This document shows positions 44,133 through 55,674 of a stretch of DNA of 64,000 nucleotides, piece after piece. Position 1 is the first letter of the stretch; each line of letters begins with the position of its first letter. The position numbers were made by a program, and so were the translations under genes. The stretch is from Collybia mongolica (taxonomy: Eukaryota > Basidiomycota > Agaricomycetes > Agaricales > Clitocybaceae). Under the pieces are notes generated by a model that saw only the letters and a program-made list of their open reading frames with translations, ran no database searches and had not been told where the DNA came from. The DNA lies in the NCBI GenBank assembly GCA_013420905.1, contig JAAXNY010000009.1:1364001-1428000 (forward strand). The letters are read 5' to 3'.

Positions 44133-45494
44133 TCAGGTCTTCTTGCGACAGGACCAAGCAAATGCATGGTGTCCTTTGTCACCACAGAAGGTGCATTTGT
44201 GAACCCTAGCTTCTGTGTGAGAGCATGGGTTGTCCTGGTTGTTGCCCTTGATGTTCCAGTTCCGGCAGAACTGAGCATTGCCTTTGATAGTGACAAGCAA
44301 CCCCTCTCGGGTGCATGCAAGGACAGGTGGTCCATCCTCAAAAGTGGTGTATGTGCAGTCAGAGAAGAAGTGGCCCCTCCAGGCACATATGAGGCAGACA
44401 GCAGAGGAGGGGTCACCAGTGTTGCCTTTTTGAAACAAAGATATGATCCTGCCACCCCCAGGGCCTGTCAAAGGTTTCTGCAGGTCTGCGGGTCTCATCA
44501 TGTCTGCAGTCTGGGACTGAGACTTGTTCAACAAAAAGGAAGGGAAGTGCCATGCTGATGTGCTACACACAACTGCATGCAGGCAGCAGTCAATGATGGC
44601 CTTCTCATATTCATGTTCGTAGTATGCTGAGTTGAAGGTGAAGGGGCGGGAGTTGTAGTCCTTTCGCATACAAATATCTAGTTTGAGAATGGCTGGGAAG
44701 GAGTTGACAGCATCTGGGCAGCTCTCAAAGAAACCAAAATGTTGGTCCCAACGTTTACACCAATCTCCACTAGCACCATCCTTGCCAGTGTCAGTGGCAA
44801 AGCGGACAAAGTTGCGCACAGCCTCAATCCAACTCTGGTGTGTCAGCTCCGTCTCTTGGCCATGTTTCTTCTCGAAGGCCTCCGTGTCGAGGACCTGAGG
44901 GGGTTTGTTCTGAGAGGCTGTTGGGTTGATTTTTTGAAGGGTAAGGCTAGCGGATTCATGGTTGATTGTGGCAAGGTTGGTGTTGGTGAAAAGGCTGAGA
45001 GGGGGGTAGATCTGGAATTTGTTGAGATTGTAGTGGTACTGGTGGAATCCGTGATTGGTAGCCACACCAGCAACAAGTTTGACCTTGTTGGCCATTTTGT
45101 GGTGTTGTCACTTGCCTTTCTGGTCAGGGGAATTGGCCAATTCCACCTCGCAAGGCCTCTTCTCAAGGATGTTGGCAAATAAGTTTGAGGTGCATGGTGA
45201 AAGGTGCTCAAGGAGACCTGGGGGAGGGCTGGGATTACGGGAGCCATTTAATGAGATGGTGAGAGATGAGGCCTCTGAGGCGTTGTTAGGGAACCTGGTT
45301 GAATCAGCCAGGTGCTGTTGATGTGAGAGGACCCTGAGAGCATTTCGGTCCCTTTTTTCCCTGTTCATGGTGATCCTCAAGGCCTTGGGAAGATTTCTTA
45401 AAGCTGCCAAGACAGCATTGTTGATATGGGTTTTCCTGGACTGAGGAGGGATAGTAGGAGGGAGAGGAAGGGTTTGTTTGGGAGAGCTAGACAT
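44133..45494 (-). pseudogene. Gag-like ORF of the DIRS-like element
   Basis: The first part (45,494-45,108) starts MSSSPKQTLPLPPTIPPQSR and ends at a stop. The second part (45,095-44,133) reads QSWIEAVRNFVRFATDTGKD, KRWDQHFGFFESCPDAVNSF, and a C-terminal Cys/His region: CLICAWRGHFFSDC, FCRNWNIKG, CSHTEARVHKCTFCGDKGHH. This is the usual DIRS-like Gag of mushroom genomes. The two parts are in different frames (45,108 versus 45,095), so a frameshift or intron lies between them. Confidence 0.7.
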
Positions 45495-46131
45495 GGAAAA
45501 GGGGATGACAGAAAAGAAAAGGGGTAAATGCTTTCTTTTGCGACAGGGAGATAATGTTGAGGCGTTGTGTGCTCAACGTCAAACACGGCCCTCATAGTGG
45601 GTGCATGCGTGCTTCTTAAAGTTCCCATGCCTCTACGAGGCTCGAGGAGGACTGGGATCTTTCACTCAATCACTCTCTTGGCTTATCCTACAATAACTGT
45701 GATCTGCTTGTTCCTTGCGTCACAGTTATCTTGGAATGGCACCATGCTGAAGGCACAGGTCTTTTATGAAAATGGCAATAAATTGATTACATCATCAGTC
45801 CAATGGGTCTATTTGGCACTGGAACAGGCCATTTCCCCCAGTGTTGGGGCTAAAGCAAGGGAATTGAATGGGACTAGCTCTGCATCATGACCACCATCTA
45901 GTGACACTCTATGCAAAAGTGGTTATATTGTAGCAATGATGATCTTGGGTCTGCTATCAATCATTGCAATAGAGCAAGCTCATTTTAGTTTTATTTGGGG
46001 AATTATTTACATCCTATTCACTATATTTTAGGTTCCTATATTATGTAAATATCTTATTTGTCACAGATCTTGCACTTGTAAATTTATAGATTGCACACAC
46101 CGGAGTCCTACCAAGTGAATAACCTGTTGAT

Positions 46132-46647
46132 ATGGAGGGGCTTAACGAGACATCTCCACCCCAAATCGGATCTCAGGGAGGTGCGGAAGATGAAGCAAAA
46201 CGCATGCAAGAGGACCGAATGAAGCAGGACTTGATAGCGACGGTGCTTGACACAGCAGCTCGTGAAAGGCGTGAGTTTCAGATGGCACCAATTCTACAAT
46301 TCTACTAAGTTGGGACCTCTGGATCTAGTCTCACGGATCGCACTTGTCAGTCCTGATAGGTCGAAGCAGATAGAAGGAATTTTCTTGAGAATGGTGCAAT
46401 CCGGTCAGCTGCGGGGGAGGGTGACGGAGAACCAGCTCATCGAGCTGCTTGATCAGGTCTGTTGTATCTTTTATCCTAACAGCCCGAGTTTCTTAGCGGG
46501 GACCAGATGGAGGAGGCCCAGGGGAAGGCAATGTCCAGAAAGTCAAACATTGTGGTATGCACAAGACAGATCAAGCAGATCGAGTCCTGAATTCCTCATA
46601 CATAGTATCAACGGCGGAAAGATCTGGATGAGGATCTTGACATCTAA
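46132..46647 (+). CDS. PDCD5/TFAR19-family DNA-binding protein
   Basis: PDCD5 homologues are small, mostly helical proteins linked to nucleic-acid binding, chaperonin and acetyltransferase regulation. The start is ATG 46,132 (MEGLNETSPPQIGSQGG). Exons read EAKRMQEDRMKQDLIATVLD, then LSRIALVSPDRSKQIEGIFL with MVQSGQLRGRVTENQLIELL, then MEEAQGKAMSRKSNIV and YQRRKDLDEDLDI before the stop at 46,645-46,647. Three introns are needed, all GT-AG. The pattern LD..AR.RL..IALV.P.K...IE and the terminal RRK.LD.D match the family along its whole length. Confidence 0.92.
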
Positions 46648-46811
46648 TCCCAACGTTTGCTGCATTATCAACCTGGTTCATATGTGCAACTACAATTGAG
46701 TTACCAGGATTGAGGAACATACATTGACGGGCCGTTTCCGTACCTCACGAGTATTACATATCATCAGCTATGAAAAAGAAAAATTTAACACCCCGAATAC
46801 ACAAGGGTTTG

Positions 46812-49800
46812 TCATGGGCACCAGCTCGACTCGAATAAGTACACATTGGGATCCATAGTCTTTTGGAGGTTTGGGCGTGTATCGGTATCAATCCGACCAA
46901 GGTGGCCTCCAAGAAAGTGGTTGGAATGTTGGTGGGAGGGGGAGGGAATGGAGATAGCCACGCTATCTAGTGCATATATCGATTCAGGGGGTGGAGGTGG
47001 TTTAAAGTTCTACTCTAATGGTTAGATGTAACGACGATACATAAAACACATCACTCACATAAAGCCGTCCTTCTTTGTATAATTCGTCCAATTTTTGGTC
47101 AAAGGTGCCTTGGTCCTCAAAGTCATGGTAAGCCTTGTAAAGGTTTAGTGCTGATCGAGCGTCTTCAATGGAGTCGTGCATATCTGTTTGAATATGTTCA
47201 TGCAGGACAAACCATGATAGAAATCGTAACGATAAGCGACGTTGTCGACCCTTTATGAAATATAGATCAACCGTATCAATGACTTGTTCAGGGGGCACAA
47301 ATATGTCTGTACCCCCAGTTCAGAAATGAATATTTAGCTGTAGACGAGGAGCTCACTGATGATTCGAAAATCTTTCGAAAGACCGTGTCCAATAAAGATA
47401 CAGCCGCGATCAACAAGAAGGCGCAGTTTTTTATAGACAAGTTTTAAGGGTGTAAGAGTGTAACGAGATAAGTGGGGGTCCAGATCTCCAACTACGAAGG
47501 CTGATGAGATTCACCAAGTCAGAATTTTGAGGATTACTCACATTTAATGCCCGAAAACTCAGTCAAGTAGTCAACAATAACCTCACTTGTATGAATGTGA
47601 TCATCGATAAAGGGAGTCCCTTGTTCGGGGCCGTCGCCTCGTAGAACAGAGACGCGCGCCAAGCTGAGCCGAGCAGGTCGCAATATTCTGTTTGACCCAT
47701 CTGAGCGGAATTCTGTTTCTTCCTAAGATGCATAGTTAATTTTGAGCACCACATATGTTTAAAGCAAAGTACCTGCTGCATTGATACAAACTCTGCGTCG
47801 ATAGCTACTAGCATTCCTGGCTTGGGCAATTCCTCTCTGCTTAAACATTTATGTTTAATGCATTTCACGTCACGGTTGCTAGTGAGGTATTTTAATCAAT
47901 ACCCTTGGAGAGAAATAGGCAGACTGACAAAGATATTGATGTATCATGGCATAGGATGCCCTCGTCTGTCTCGTCAGGCAAAATATTAAGGTCAATGGCT
48001 TCACGAATATTCACTTGTTCGAAGTATAGGATGGCGGGAACCTACATATAAATGTGAAGGGGATGCTCTCTTGAAAGAGAGGTACTTGGCTAACCTTCCA
48101 TTTATCCGAGAAATTTAACGCTTCGTCCTGGGAAATATTACTAACGACGAAGTCGTTGAATATAAACCACGGGCTACTTAGTTCACCCTGGCCTTCAGCT
48201 TCCGGAACTATTTTGGTGGTGAAAGTGAACTGGCGCGAACAGAGAAATGGAACGTGGCGAACCTTTGATTATCGCCACAAGATGCGAGTGTCGCTCCTTT
48301 GTCGTGATCTGTACTACCATAGCCTGGGTGTGAAATGAATGAGACTCGCAGAGCATAGTTGAGTCTTTTAGAACTCACTCGAAGTTCGTAATCAGCCTCC
48401 ATGGGGTCATCAATTCCATCAACTTGGCCATGCAACCTTATTTTGGGCTTCACAAAGGTTTCGCCGCGTGAAGGACTCAGCCAATAATAATAGTTTTCGT
48501 CATTGTAAACACATGCATTGACGGCGAGGATAGGGGGCAGGTCACGCGTAGGGATGGAGCGCTTGGAAGAGAAAGTCGCAAAGTGTTTGCACTTCTGGCA
48601 TGTGGCTTTGTGTGTCATGTGGCGAAGTATTGATTGGCGCAGTACACTTGCAAAATCTGTGCGTGGCGAGCTTTCATTTGAGGGGGCCTGGCGAGTAGAT
48701 CAGAGAAAGAAATAAGCCTAAATTAAGAATCAAACTTTTCGAGGATAGACCAGATCAACGATGTGCGTCATGTTCTCTTTCTCTCTCACTGCTTTGCAGC
48801 TTGAGCAGGTGATGAGGTTTTTACCGTCGATGCCCAGAAGTTGGGTTATGGGAGCTGCCGCCAACTCTCCTCTATAAGGAGTCTTTTCCAGAAGAAATGG
48901 GTTCTTTGGGAAGGCATTTCCTTCTGAACTAAGGTGATCGATCAGGAAACGGTGAAATATTTGGATTTTGTGTGCGTAGTCAACTTCAGCCGTATCTCTG
49001 CCATAGTCAATGAGCTCTATGGCATTTGATGCTGACGGGATGTATCAGGTTCGGACCACTTTAGAGCAGGCATGTGACAAACCTTGGGCCAATACTCCAA
49101 CTGTTTTACAGAAGTTACTTGACTGGCAATTTGTTCCCCTAGCATCCTCCAACATCCGGACAACAAAGCCTAGCTCACACAATAGACAATGTTCGTGGAG
49201 ACAGTCGGTTGTAATATGGGACTTGGCCAATTGTCGAACTGGGAGAATGTAATGCATGACCTGTAGAACGGCATTTGTATAGGAATTTAGAATATGTGTT
49301 TCAAGGCCGCTATACTCTGTTCGATTGTAGAATCTGTACGCATGTTTCGTGAACATAAATTAGGTGAATATAGTGATACCCACGCAAAGTCAAAGTCTTC
49401 AACGCCAAATTTGGAATATTCGATTTCAACTCGTCTATACATTCGAGGAACATCGCTGTTGGAGTATTCGAATATTGGCGTGTCGGGTTCTGACTGTCTC
49501 ACAATGTGAGAATACTCATGGGGGGATCATATAGAAATTTGGCCTACATCCGTTTTCCGTGATTTACCACTTCGAAATCGCCCGTTTTGTTTACGAGAAT
49601 CGGCACGAATCATGTTGCGATGTCCTTTCAATTCCTTTGGGAATGGTGCATATGCAACATTATCTTTCGTCTTTATAGTGTTTGACACCAAAGGAGGGAC
49701 CCCTGATGGGAGAGGGGACAGAGGGCCGTATGCTTGTGGTGAGGACGAAGATAGCAGGTAAGTGTCATAGTAAGGGAGGCCAATAGCGTTCAGCGGGCTG

Positions 49801-51029
49801 GATAGTAGTTTTATCAGCCATCCTCGACGACTGAAAATGTAACTAAGTCGACCTTGTGTCTACCCAATCCACGTTGGTCACTGGTGCGGGTGTATCAGCC
49901 CATTCAATAGCGTGGCCATCAAATCCGTTGAAAGGTACGCCGCTTTCAGCTTCTGTTTGCGATAAGATATGCACGATGCCATCTGCATCGCCGAAAGCCA
50001 TATAGGCTGCTGTCGCAGATATGGAAACGGAGGTAAGATAAGAGGCTAAGTCAAGCTAGGGTCCTAATCAGACAAGATAAGGAAGTGTGATGAGTGTAAA
50101 GACCTGATAAAATTCACTGGCAGCTGTAGGATTAGAAACATCAACAATATTAATGAGCCCTTGATTGGAGATGGCAACTATGGTCGAAGGCCGCCTTGGA
50201 AGTACATGTATGAATGCCGGACCAGATGAGAATGGGATGGGTGGGAGTGGTCGCATGGTACGGAGATCGTAGACTTTTACCAGGGGGTCAGGGTACGGAC
50301 GGGATTGTCTTGAACGACCTTAGTACTGTTGTTATTGATAACGAAAGTCTCAAACCTTTCTCCTAGTCCGATGGTGAAGGCGAAGTTGCCAGTGGTTTGA
50401 AGGCCCTGTATGCCACTTGAATGTGCTCTGATAATATTTTCCGCACTGCCTGTCCTCCCTGTACTTGCACGAGGATCATGAGTACGTAGATATCCATCCG
50501 AGGAGCCAGACAGTAGTAGTGAATGAGAAGACTGCATATGTGTGATCACAGAGGGGATAGGTGATTGGAGGACGACCTTCCCGGTAACGGAATTGATGTA
50601 CAATAATTCTTTGTCTGCAGTGGAAACCGCTAATAGGTTTGAATTAGCAGTGTTGGAGAAAGTGAGTATATTCGAGTGGTGCCTGAGAAATCCTTTAGAA
50701 ATAGGGACAGAAGTGGGACAAACATGATGACCGCACCGATAAAACCATTTGTTCATGCCGCCCTTCGCCCACAAACCTAAACCTTCGCCGGCCGAGCCTA
50801 AACCCTTGACATTACTATCTCCGGCAACAATCTTCTTTACTGCAAGACTGCCTCCTACACGAAAAGATACCCCCCGAATACCGTTAGAACCATAATATGC
50901 AACGATGTCACCTGTGTTTGAACCAGTCCAGAGTGTGTCAGATACGGGATCAAAAGACAGTGCTGTGATGGATTGTGGGAAGCTCGATGTGGTGATTTGT
51001 GAGATGGGTCGATAAGTTGAAGTTGACAT
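46812..51029 (-). CDS. PAN2: PAN2, catalytic subunit of the PAN2-PAN3 poly(A) nuclease
   Basis: PAN2 trims poly(A) tails in the cytoplasm together with PAN3. The start is ATG 51,029 ([20 protein letters not shown]). The N-terminal WD40 region reads [20 protein letters not shown] and [20 protein letters not shown]. The central pseudo-ubiquitin-hydrolase domain contains [40 protein letters not shown] and [20 protein letters not shown]. The C-terminal DEDD exonuclease has AIDAEF (about 47,800), GHGLSKDF (about 47,375) and HDSIEDAR (about 47,150-47,175), so D, E, D and D are all present. The last exon encodes [11 protein letters not shown] and ends at 46,812. The intron before it ends at the second of two nearby TAGs. 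More than ten introns are needed. Confidence 0.93.
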
Positions 51030-51093
51030 ATAGGTACTGTGTTATAATTATGTACCTGGGTTGTGGTAACCACCAAGGCGACCTCTGGTGAGT

Positions 51094-51105
51094 GGTCACG
51101 TGACC
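51094..51105. promoter_or_regulatory. 12-bp palindrome GGTCACGTGACC in the PAN2 promoter
   Basis: This is a perfect palindrome with a CACGTG core flanked by GGT/ACC, 65 bp before the PAN2 start. GTCACGTGAC is the extended site preferred by Cbf1-like bHLH factors. Confidence 0.5.
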
Positions 51106-51511
51106 TATTCCGCCCGCCAAAAATCTCGCCTGGTGACATCGCCCACCCAGGTTGCGTATACTGCCCTAATTAGGAAGGATCTCCTTCGTGGGGTCGTCGA
51201 TTGAATAGAACGAAAATATTCCTTTTGAATAGTGTGTGATTAAAGACATATTAAAGTCTTCATTTTGCTTGATCAGTGAGATGTCAAAATCTTCGTGTCA
51301 ACTAATTTGATGGTCGTTGAAAATCTCTTCAATCTTTGGTTCCGAAATGAATTGTATTCTTTTGACTTACAAGCTTCAAACGAGATAATAGAGACGTTCT
51401 GCAAGCCAATGATTTCTAAATCTAGTCTAAAAGCTAAGCGAACTTCAGGAAATGTCTGACTCCACAAGGCTCCAATGTTTTACATGGCAACGTGGTCTGT
51501 GCTCCTTATAC

Positions 51512-51919
51512 TTAAGTACCAGACGTGTTCCCTATACTACTTGCCACGATTAAATCATGCTTCAATGTATGCAGACAATTATCCGTGCCTTTCTCTGCCC
51601 CATCTTTGACCATGGTAGCCGCCTCATTCGCATACTTCATCCCATTTCCGAATACATAATGTCGAGGTCGCTGTCGACGCTTGAGAGTGACCATAGGCGA
51701 CAATGGCGAGCAACGCGCAAGTTCCGCACGTGCTAAGCCAAATGGGGATACACACTTGCGATTTGCTAGAGCCTCCGCTCCAGAGCCGCTCCATTGAACA
51801 CAAGTTAGCCGAGCCTCGTGAAATTTATTCTGGCTTTTTGTGAGTTGCAGAACGTCTCTAATCAAACAGTCTTCGGTCCCTAATAAAATTTTCTTAGCTG
51901 TTCTAAAGATAGAAGTCAT
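51512..51919 (-). CDS. Possible orphan protein, 135 codons
   Basis: A single frame starts MTSIFRTAKKILLGTEDCLI and ends IVASSIGNTSGT. I recognise no domain, signal peptide or membrane segment. It lies just before the transposon block and may be chance. The next conserved gene is PAN2. Confidence 0.2.
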   Translation of the reverse strand: MTSIFRTAKKILLGTEDCLIRDVLQLTKSQNKFHEARLTCVQWSGSGAEALANRKCVSPFGLARAELARCSPLSPMVTLKRRQRPRHYVFGNGMKYANEAATMVKDGAEKGTDNCLHTLKHDLIVASSIGNTSGT

Positions 51920-52098
51920 GTGACCAAATCTGCATTGAAATCTTGGACCGTGGCTGTGCAGGAGGTTGGTTTTTTTTTACAGAATTGTGGGAACAAAGAT
52001 TTAATTAATGATATAATAATCTTTTTTTTTTTTCTTGGTCATATAATAATATTAAGTGCATGTGGGTTTGACCCAGCTACATGTGGGCATAAACACCT
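51920..52098. other. Left flank of the fold-back element
   Basis: The stretch contains long T runs (51,969-51,977 and 52,023-52,034) and no recognised gene. Confidence 0.4.
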
Positions 52099-54298
52099 AT
52101 TACCACTAAGTAATCTGTAATGGGCCATCAGGGTGGAGCTGTACACTAAGTTGCTCTCCAGGTCATAATACGGGTCTAGACTGAGGATACCTGCAGTCCA
52201 ACAGTATTGTACTGTACCATGTCTGAACCTCCCAATGCCTCAAAGGTTTGCCTTTGCTTGTTGGGGCATGGTCCCCTCCCTTCACATTGGTACCCCGTTC
52301 CACTCCCCCCCTGGTATTTTCAGGGTGCCCTGGAAACCCATTACTTCCCCCCAGTGTTGAAGATAAATGTCCAAACTAAATGAACAACCCATACCTCAAA
52401 CCTGCTCCCCCTCTCCTGAATCCCCCCTATTACTTTCCCCCCTGTTCCACACTGCTCTCCCAAAGCAATGACTCCCCTCCAAACTGAGGCCGCCAAATCC
52501 CACCATTGGTCAATAAACTGGCATTCTCCCCAAGAGGTGTGCTCTGTGCAGGGACAGTAGCTGATCAGGGGCCAGACCCCTTCCTCCTTTTGTATTTGGG
52601 TGTAGTGGTTAAGCAAGTACAAAAAAATTGTCAAAAATGTTGGCGGTGACGCTCCCTAAGGATCTGCGCGAAGCAGAGTACAAGAGTTGTGGTGTCCTTG
52701 TGTGGCCTGGTAGTTGATAAGGTGGATGTGAACAGATTAGTGAAGCCCCCAGTACAGGCAAGATGAGGTGACCCTGCAGATAGTCAGGATCAGCTCTGAT
52801 AAGTTAAAAATTTGGATGTGGTGTAAATGAATAGTGGCACAGGCCAAAGGAATGGTCTGATGAAAGGCGATGTTGATTAGGGATGAGGTGTTAGGTAGTT
52901 TAGGGACGACCTAGTGCAGGAGGGACGAATTCCCATGGTCAGATGGTGGTGGTAAAAGATCAAGAAGTGTCGCAATGGGGCCTTATTAAGCCCCAGACAC
53001 CACTCCATGGCCTTGCGCCATAAGCACAATTTGCATATAGAATGATTAGATCACCAGGCCCCCAGAAACCCACCTTTGTGTTTGGTAAAAAAAAAATTCT
53101 TCCTGACAGGCTTCAAAAATGCAAAATGGGACAAGGCTTATATTATATAAAACAAAACATACAGAAAACATACAAAAAAATTATATAAAACATGAGATGT
53201 TGCATTTGCAATAATTAAAACCTATCAAATACAACAAGGACAGTAGTCCAAATTATTTCAACTGAAGTGCCCCAAATATACAATTTAGGACAAATATTTT
53301 ACCAAAATGGCCTCAAATATGCAAAAAATTTCCCAGACATATAAAGGAGCTTCATGGACCTGCCTAGATCACCTGAACAATGTGCTCAAACTAGGTGGGC
53401 TCTTTTTACCCAATTGCTGAATGATTGCAAGTCTGATGGTTTAGGAATGGATTAGATATAGATATCTTTTGCTTACAGCATGGACTGACTTGTAGAAATC
53501 ACTAAAATTGAAATCCAATCTGATATTGATTATTATATCATTCAACGCTTCTTTATCTTTTACCACCACCATCCAACTGTGGGAATTCGTCCCTCCTGCA
53601 CTAGGTCATCCCTAAACTACCTAACACCTCATCCCTAATCGAGATCGCCTTTCATCAGACCATTCCTTTGGCCTGTGCCACTATCCATTTACACCACATC
53701 CAAATTTTTAACTTATCAGAGCTGATCCTGACTATCTGCAGGGTCACCTCATCTTGCCTGTACTGGGGGCCTCACTAATCTGTTCACATCCACCTTATCA
53801 ACTACCAGGCCACATGAGGACACCACAACTCTTGTACTCTGCTTCGCGCAGATCCCTAGGGAGCGTCACTGCCAACATTTTTGACACTTCTTTATCTTTT
53901 ACCACCACCATCCAACCATGGGAATTCGTCCCTCCTGCACTAGGTCATCCCCTAACCCAAAAAGTAATAGGGGGGATTCAGGAGAGGGGGAGCAGGTTTG
54001 AGGTATGGGTTGTTCATTTAGTTTGGACATTTATCTTCAACACTGGGGGGGAGTAATGGGTTTCCAGGGCACCCTGAAAATACCAGGGGGGGAGTGGAAC
54101 GGGGTACCAATGTGAAGGGAGGGGACCATGCCCCAACAAGCAAAGGCAAACCTTTAAGGCATTGGGAGGTTCAGACATGGTACAGTACAATACTGTTGGA
54201 CTGCAGGTATCCTCAGTCTAGACCTGTATTATGACCTGGAGAGCAACTTAGTGTACAGCTCCACCCTGATGGCCCATTACAGATTACTTAGTGGTAAT
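52099..54298. mobile_element. Non-coding fold-back element, 2,200 bp, with long inverted ends
   Basis: The ends ATTACCACTAAGTAATCTG (52,099) and the reverse complement (ending 54,298) start inverted repeats of 337 bp (52,099-52,435 and 53,962-54,298) with few mismatches. A second inverted pair lies inside: 52,630-52,970 and 53,545-53,885, containing among other motifs GATCTGCGCGAAGCAGAGTA. Its symmetry centre is shifted by about 59 bp from that of the outer pair. A 60-bp block (TTATCTTTTACCACCACCAT) occurs twice directly, at about 53,552 and 53,889. No transposase is encoded. It could be a large MITE-like or fold-back DNA element. The target duplication is unclear. Confidence 0.75.
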
Positions 54299-55674
54299 TA
54301 CAAGTTCTTTAGTTTACTAAAGACGATGATAGGGCCCAAAATTGTTTGCACTTATAAAGTCGACAAGTAAGGCTATTAGTATCATTTCTAATAACCAAGT
54401 AAACGGTAATAAAGGATTAGAGTCGAGCTCCAAGATGGCTAATCAGAGTGAACTAGTCTAATGGATAATACACTATCAGTACAGAGGACTATGAGTACAG
54501 TCTATTATTAGTCCTATTCACCATGCCCGGTTACAACCTCGGTGTCTTAGTTCATAAGTAACCGTTGTAGTATGATATCATTAGTCCGGGGATCATCATT
54601 ATTAGGAGAAGTAATTGTAAATTTGGGACTTGCACAACCCGATCCTAGTCAGGGGTACTTGGTGTTAACTACCAGAAGCGACGGGACCCCGTGAATAGCA
54701 ACCGGGACAATCAGGAGGAGTAAATGACAGTGCTGCGCTGTTTTAAATAACGGAGCGCGCGGTCATGACTTGATAAGAGTTTAGCCAGCTCTTTCAATAT
54801 TTGATAAGTAACCAGTAAACGGCATAAGTGGCACGCATGGCGCGCACACCAAGTTGTAGAGGACGCATCAGCATTGAATACAGATCCTTGGTGTGCGGGA
54901 GCGCGGTTCCGTGTAAAATTTACAATTCCGTATGATATTTAGTTTGTACACTATAAATAGACTGTAGATAAGTAGCGCTAAGGCAAGGAATCTTGCCCCC
55001 ACTTCGCGCGACTATAGAGTATACAAATCACATTTGTTAAAACACTATTGCGTGCCCGAATTAAGGATCAGATTGCTTCAACGTGTCTTGATTGGAATTG
55101 ATTGGAGAACCACAGAATTAAAGAAACTTAGTTCACTTGGAACTTAGTACCGTATTGTCCGTTGGAATTACTAGGCACTTGGCCTTAGTGCACTTGGCAC
55201 TGTATTGTTTGATAAGTCGCTTGGACTTATAGATCCGCTTGGGATCACTAATAATTGAACGTACACTTGGTACTCAGTCTATTGGATCGAGAGATATTAT
55301 AAATATACCTAGCAGGTTTTTGAACCTGTGTTGAAGCTTTTGTCTAAATCGAACCCATTGAGAGATCATTGGAAAGGGCTTTGGCTAGTACTATTCAAAG
55401 CTTAGTGCTTCTAAGCACTTGAACCCGAACTCAAAACAGGCGATTCCTACTGTTCGTGTGTTGATTGTTAGGTTTGGTGTGTGTGTGTAAGGGATTACAT
55501 TTCATAGCATCAGCGCACTTATAGCCCAGGAGCCCCCTTACAACGGTAAACCATCTAGACCTATATGATGAATTGGATCTCTCATAGACTCCTGCATCAA
55601 TTTTAGTCTGCGTCCGTGATGCACCAGTATTCAAAGGAAAAGAGCCCACGGGTTTAATCCGGTTTCTGGAGCGA
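54299..55674 (+). other. Upstream part (putative LTR and leader) of the second retroelement
   Basis: A TATA box CTATAAATAG lies at 54,951-54,960, followed by about 700 bp of leader before the gag ATG at 55,675. A possible LTR end (TGTTAAAACA, 55,035-55,044) follows, but its partner is not in the window, so LTR limits are unproven. An 11-bp stem CGCACACCAAG/CTTGGTGTGCG lies at 54,843-54,853 and 54,887-54,897. The leader holds the hairpin array described separately. From 55,037 on, the sequence is repeated in inverted orientation at the right end of the window. Confidence 0.55.
55130..55273 (+). repeat. Array of six small hairpins with a common (A/G)CTTG loop
   Basis: Six hairpins occur in 144 nt: AGTTC-ACTTG-GAACT (55,130), AGGC-ACTTG-GCCT (55,173), AGTGC-ACTTG-GCACT (55,187), ATAAGTC-GCTTG-GACTTAT (55,212), GATCC-GCTTG-GGATC (55,232) and GTAC-ACTTG-GTAC (55,261). 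The stems differ from each other but are each self-complementary. Two further hairpins follow: CAGGTT-TTTG-AACCTG (55,313) and AGTGCTT-CT-AAGCACT (55,404). The inverted copy of the array is at 63,764-63,907. Confidence 0.75.

Larger units (their letters stand above)
41150..45494 (-). mobile_element. Tyrosine-recombinase (DIRS/Ngaro-like) retrotransposon, decayed
   Basis: The minus strand encodes, in order, a Gag-like protein with Cys/His motifs, an RT with KYEDDL, an RNase H with LYVDAS, and the N-terminal part of a tyrosine recombinase. This is the layout of intron-bearing DIRS/Ngaro-type elements common in Agaricomycetes. There is no integrase of the DDE type and no LTR. The recombinase catalytic end (R...HxxR...Y) is missing because the element stops near 41,150. 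Several stops and frame changes show that it is dead. No split direct repeats could be identified. Confidence 0.75.

Noticed and set aside
45567..45890. 107-codon plus-strand frame before the PDCD5 gene
   Set aside because: It lies in the 5' region of the DIRS-like element on the opposite strand and shows no domain.
52341..54056. Two frames sharing the ending VWVVHLVWTFIFNTGG
   Set aside because: They are the two inverted ends of the fold-back element read in the same sense, so the resemblance is due to the repeat and not to a gene family.
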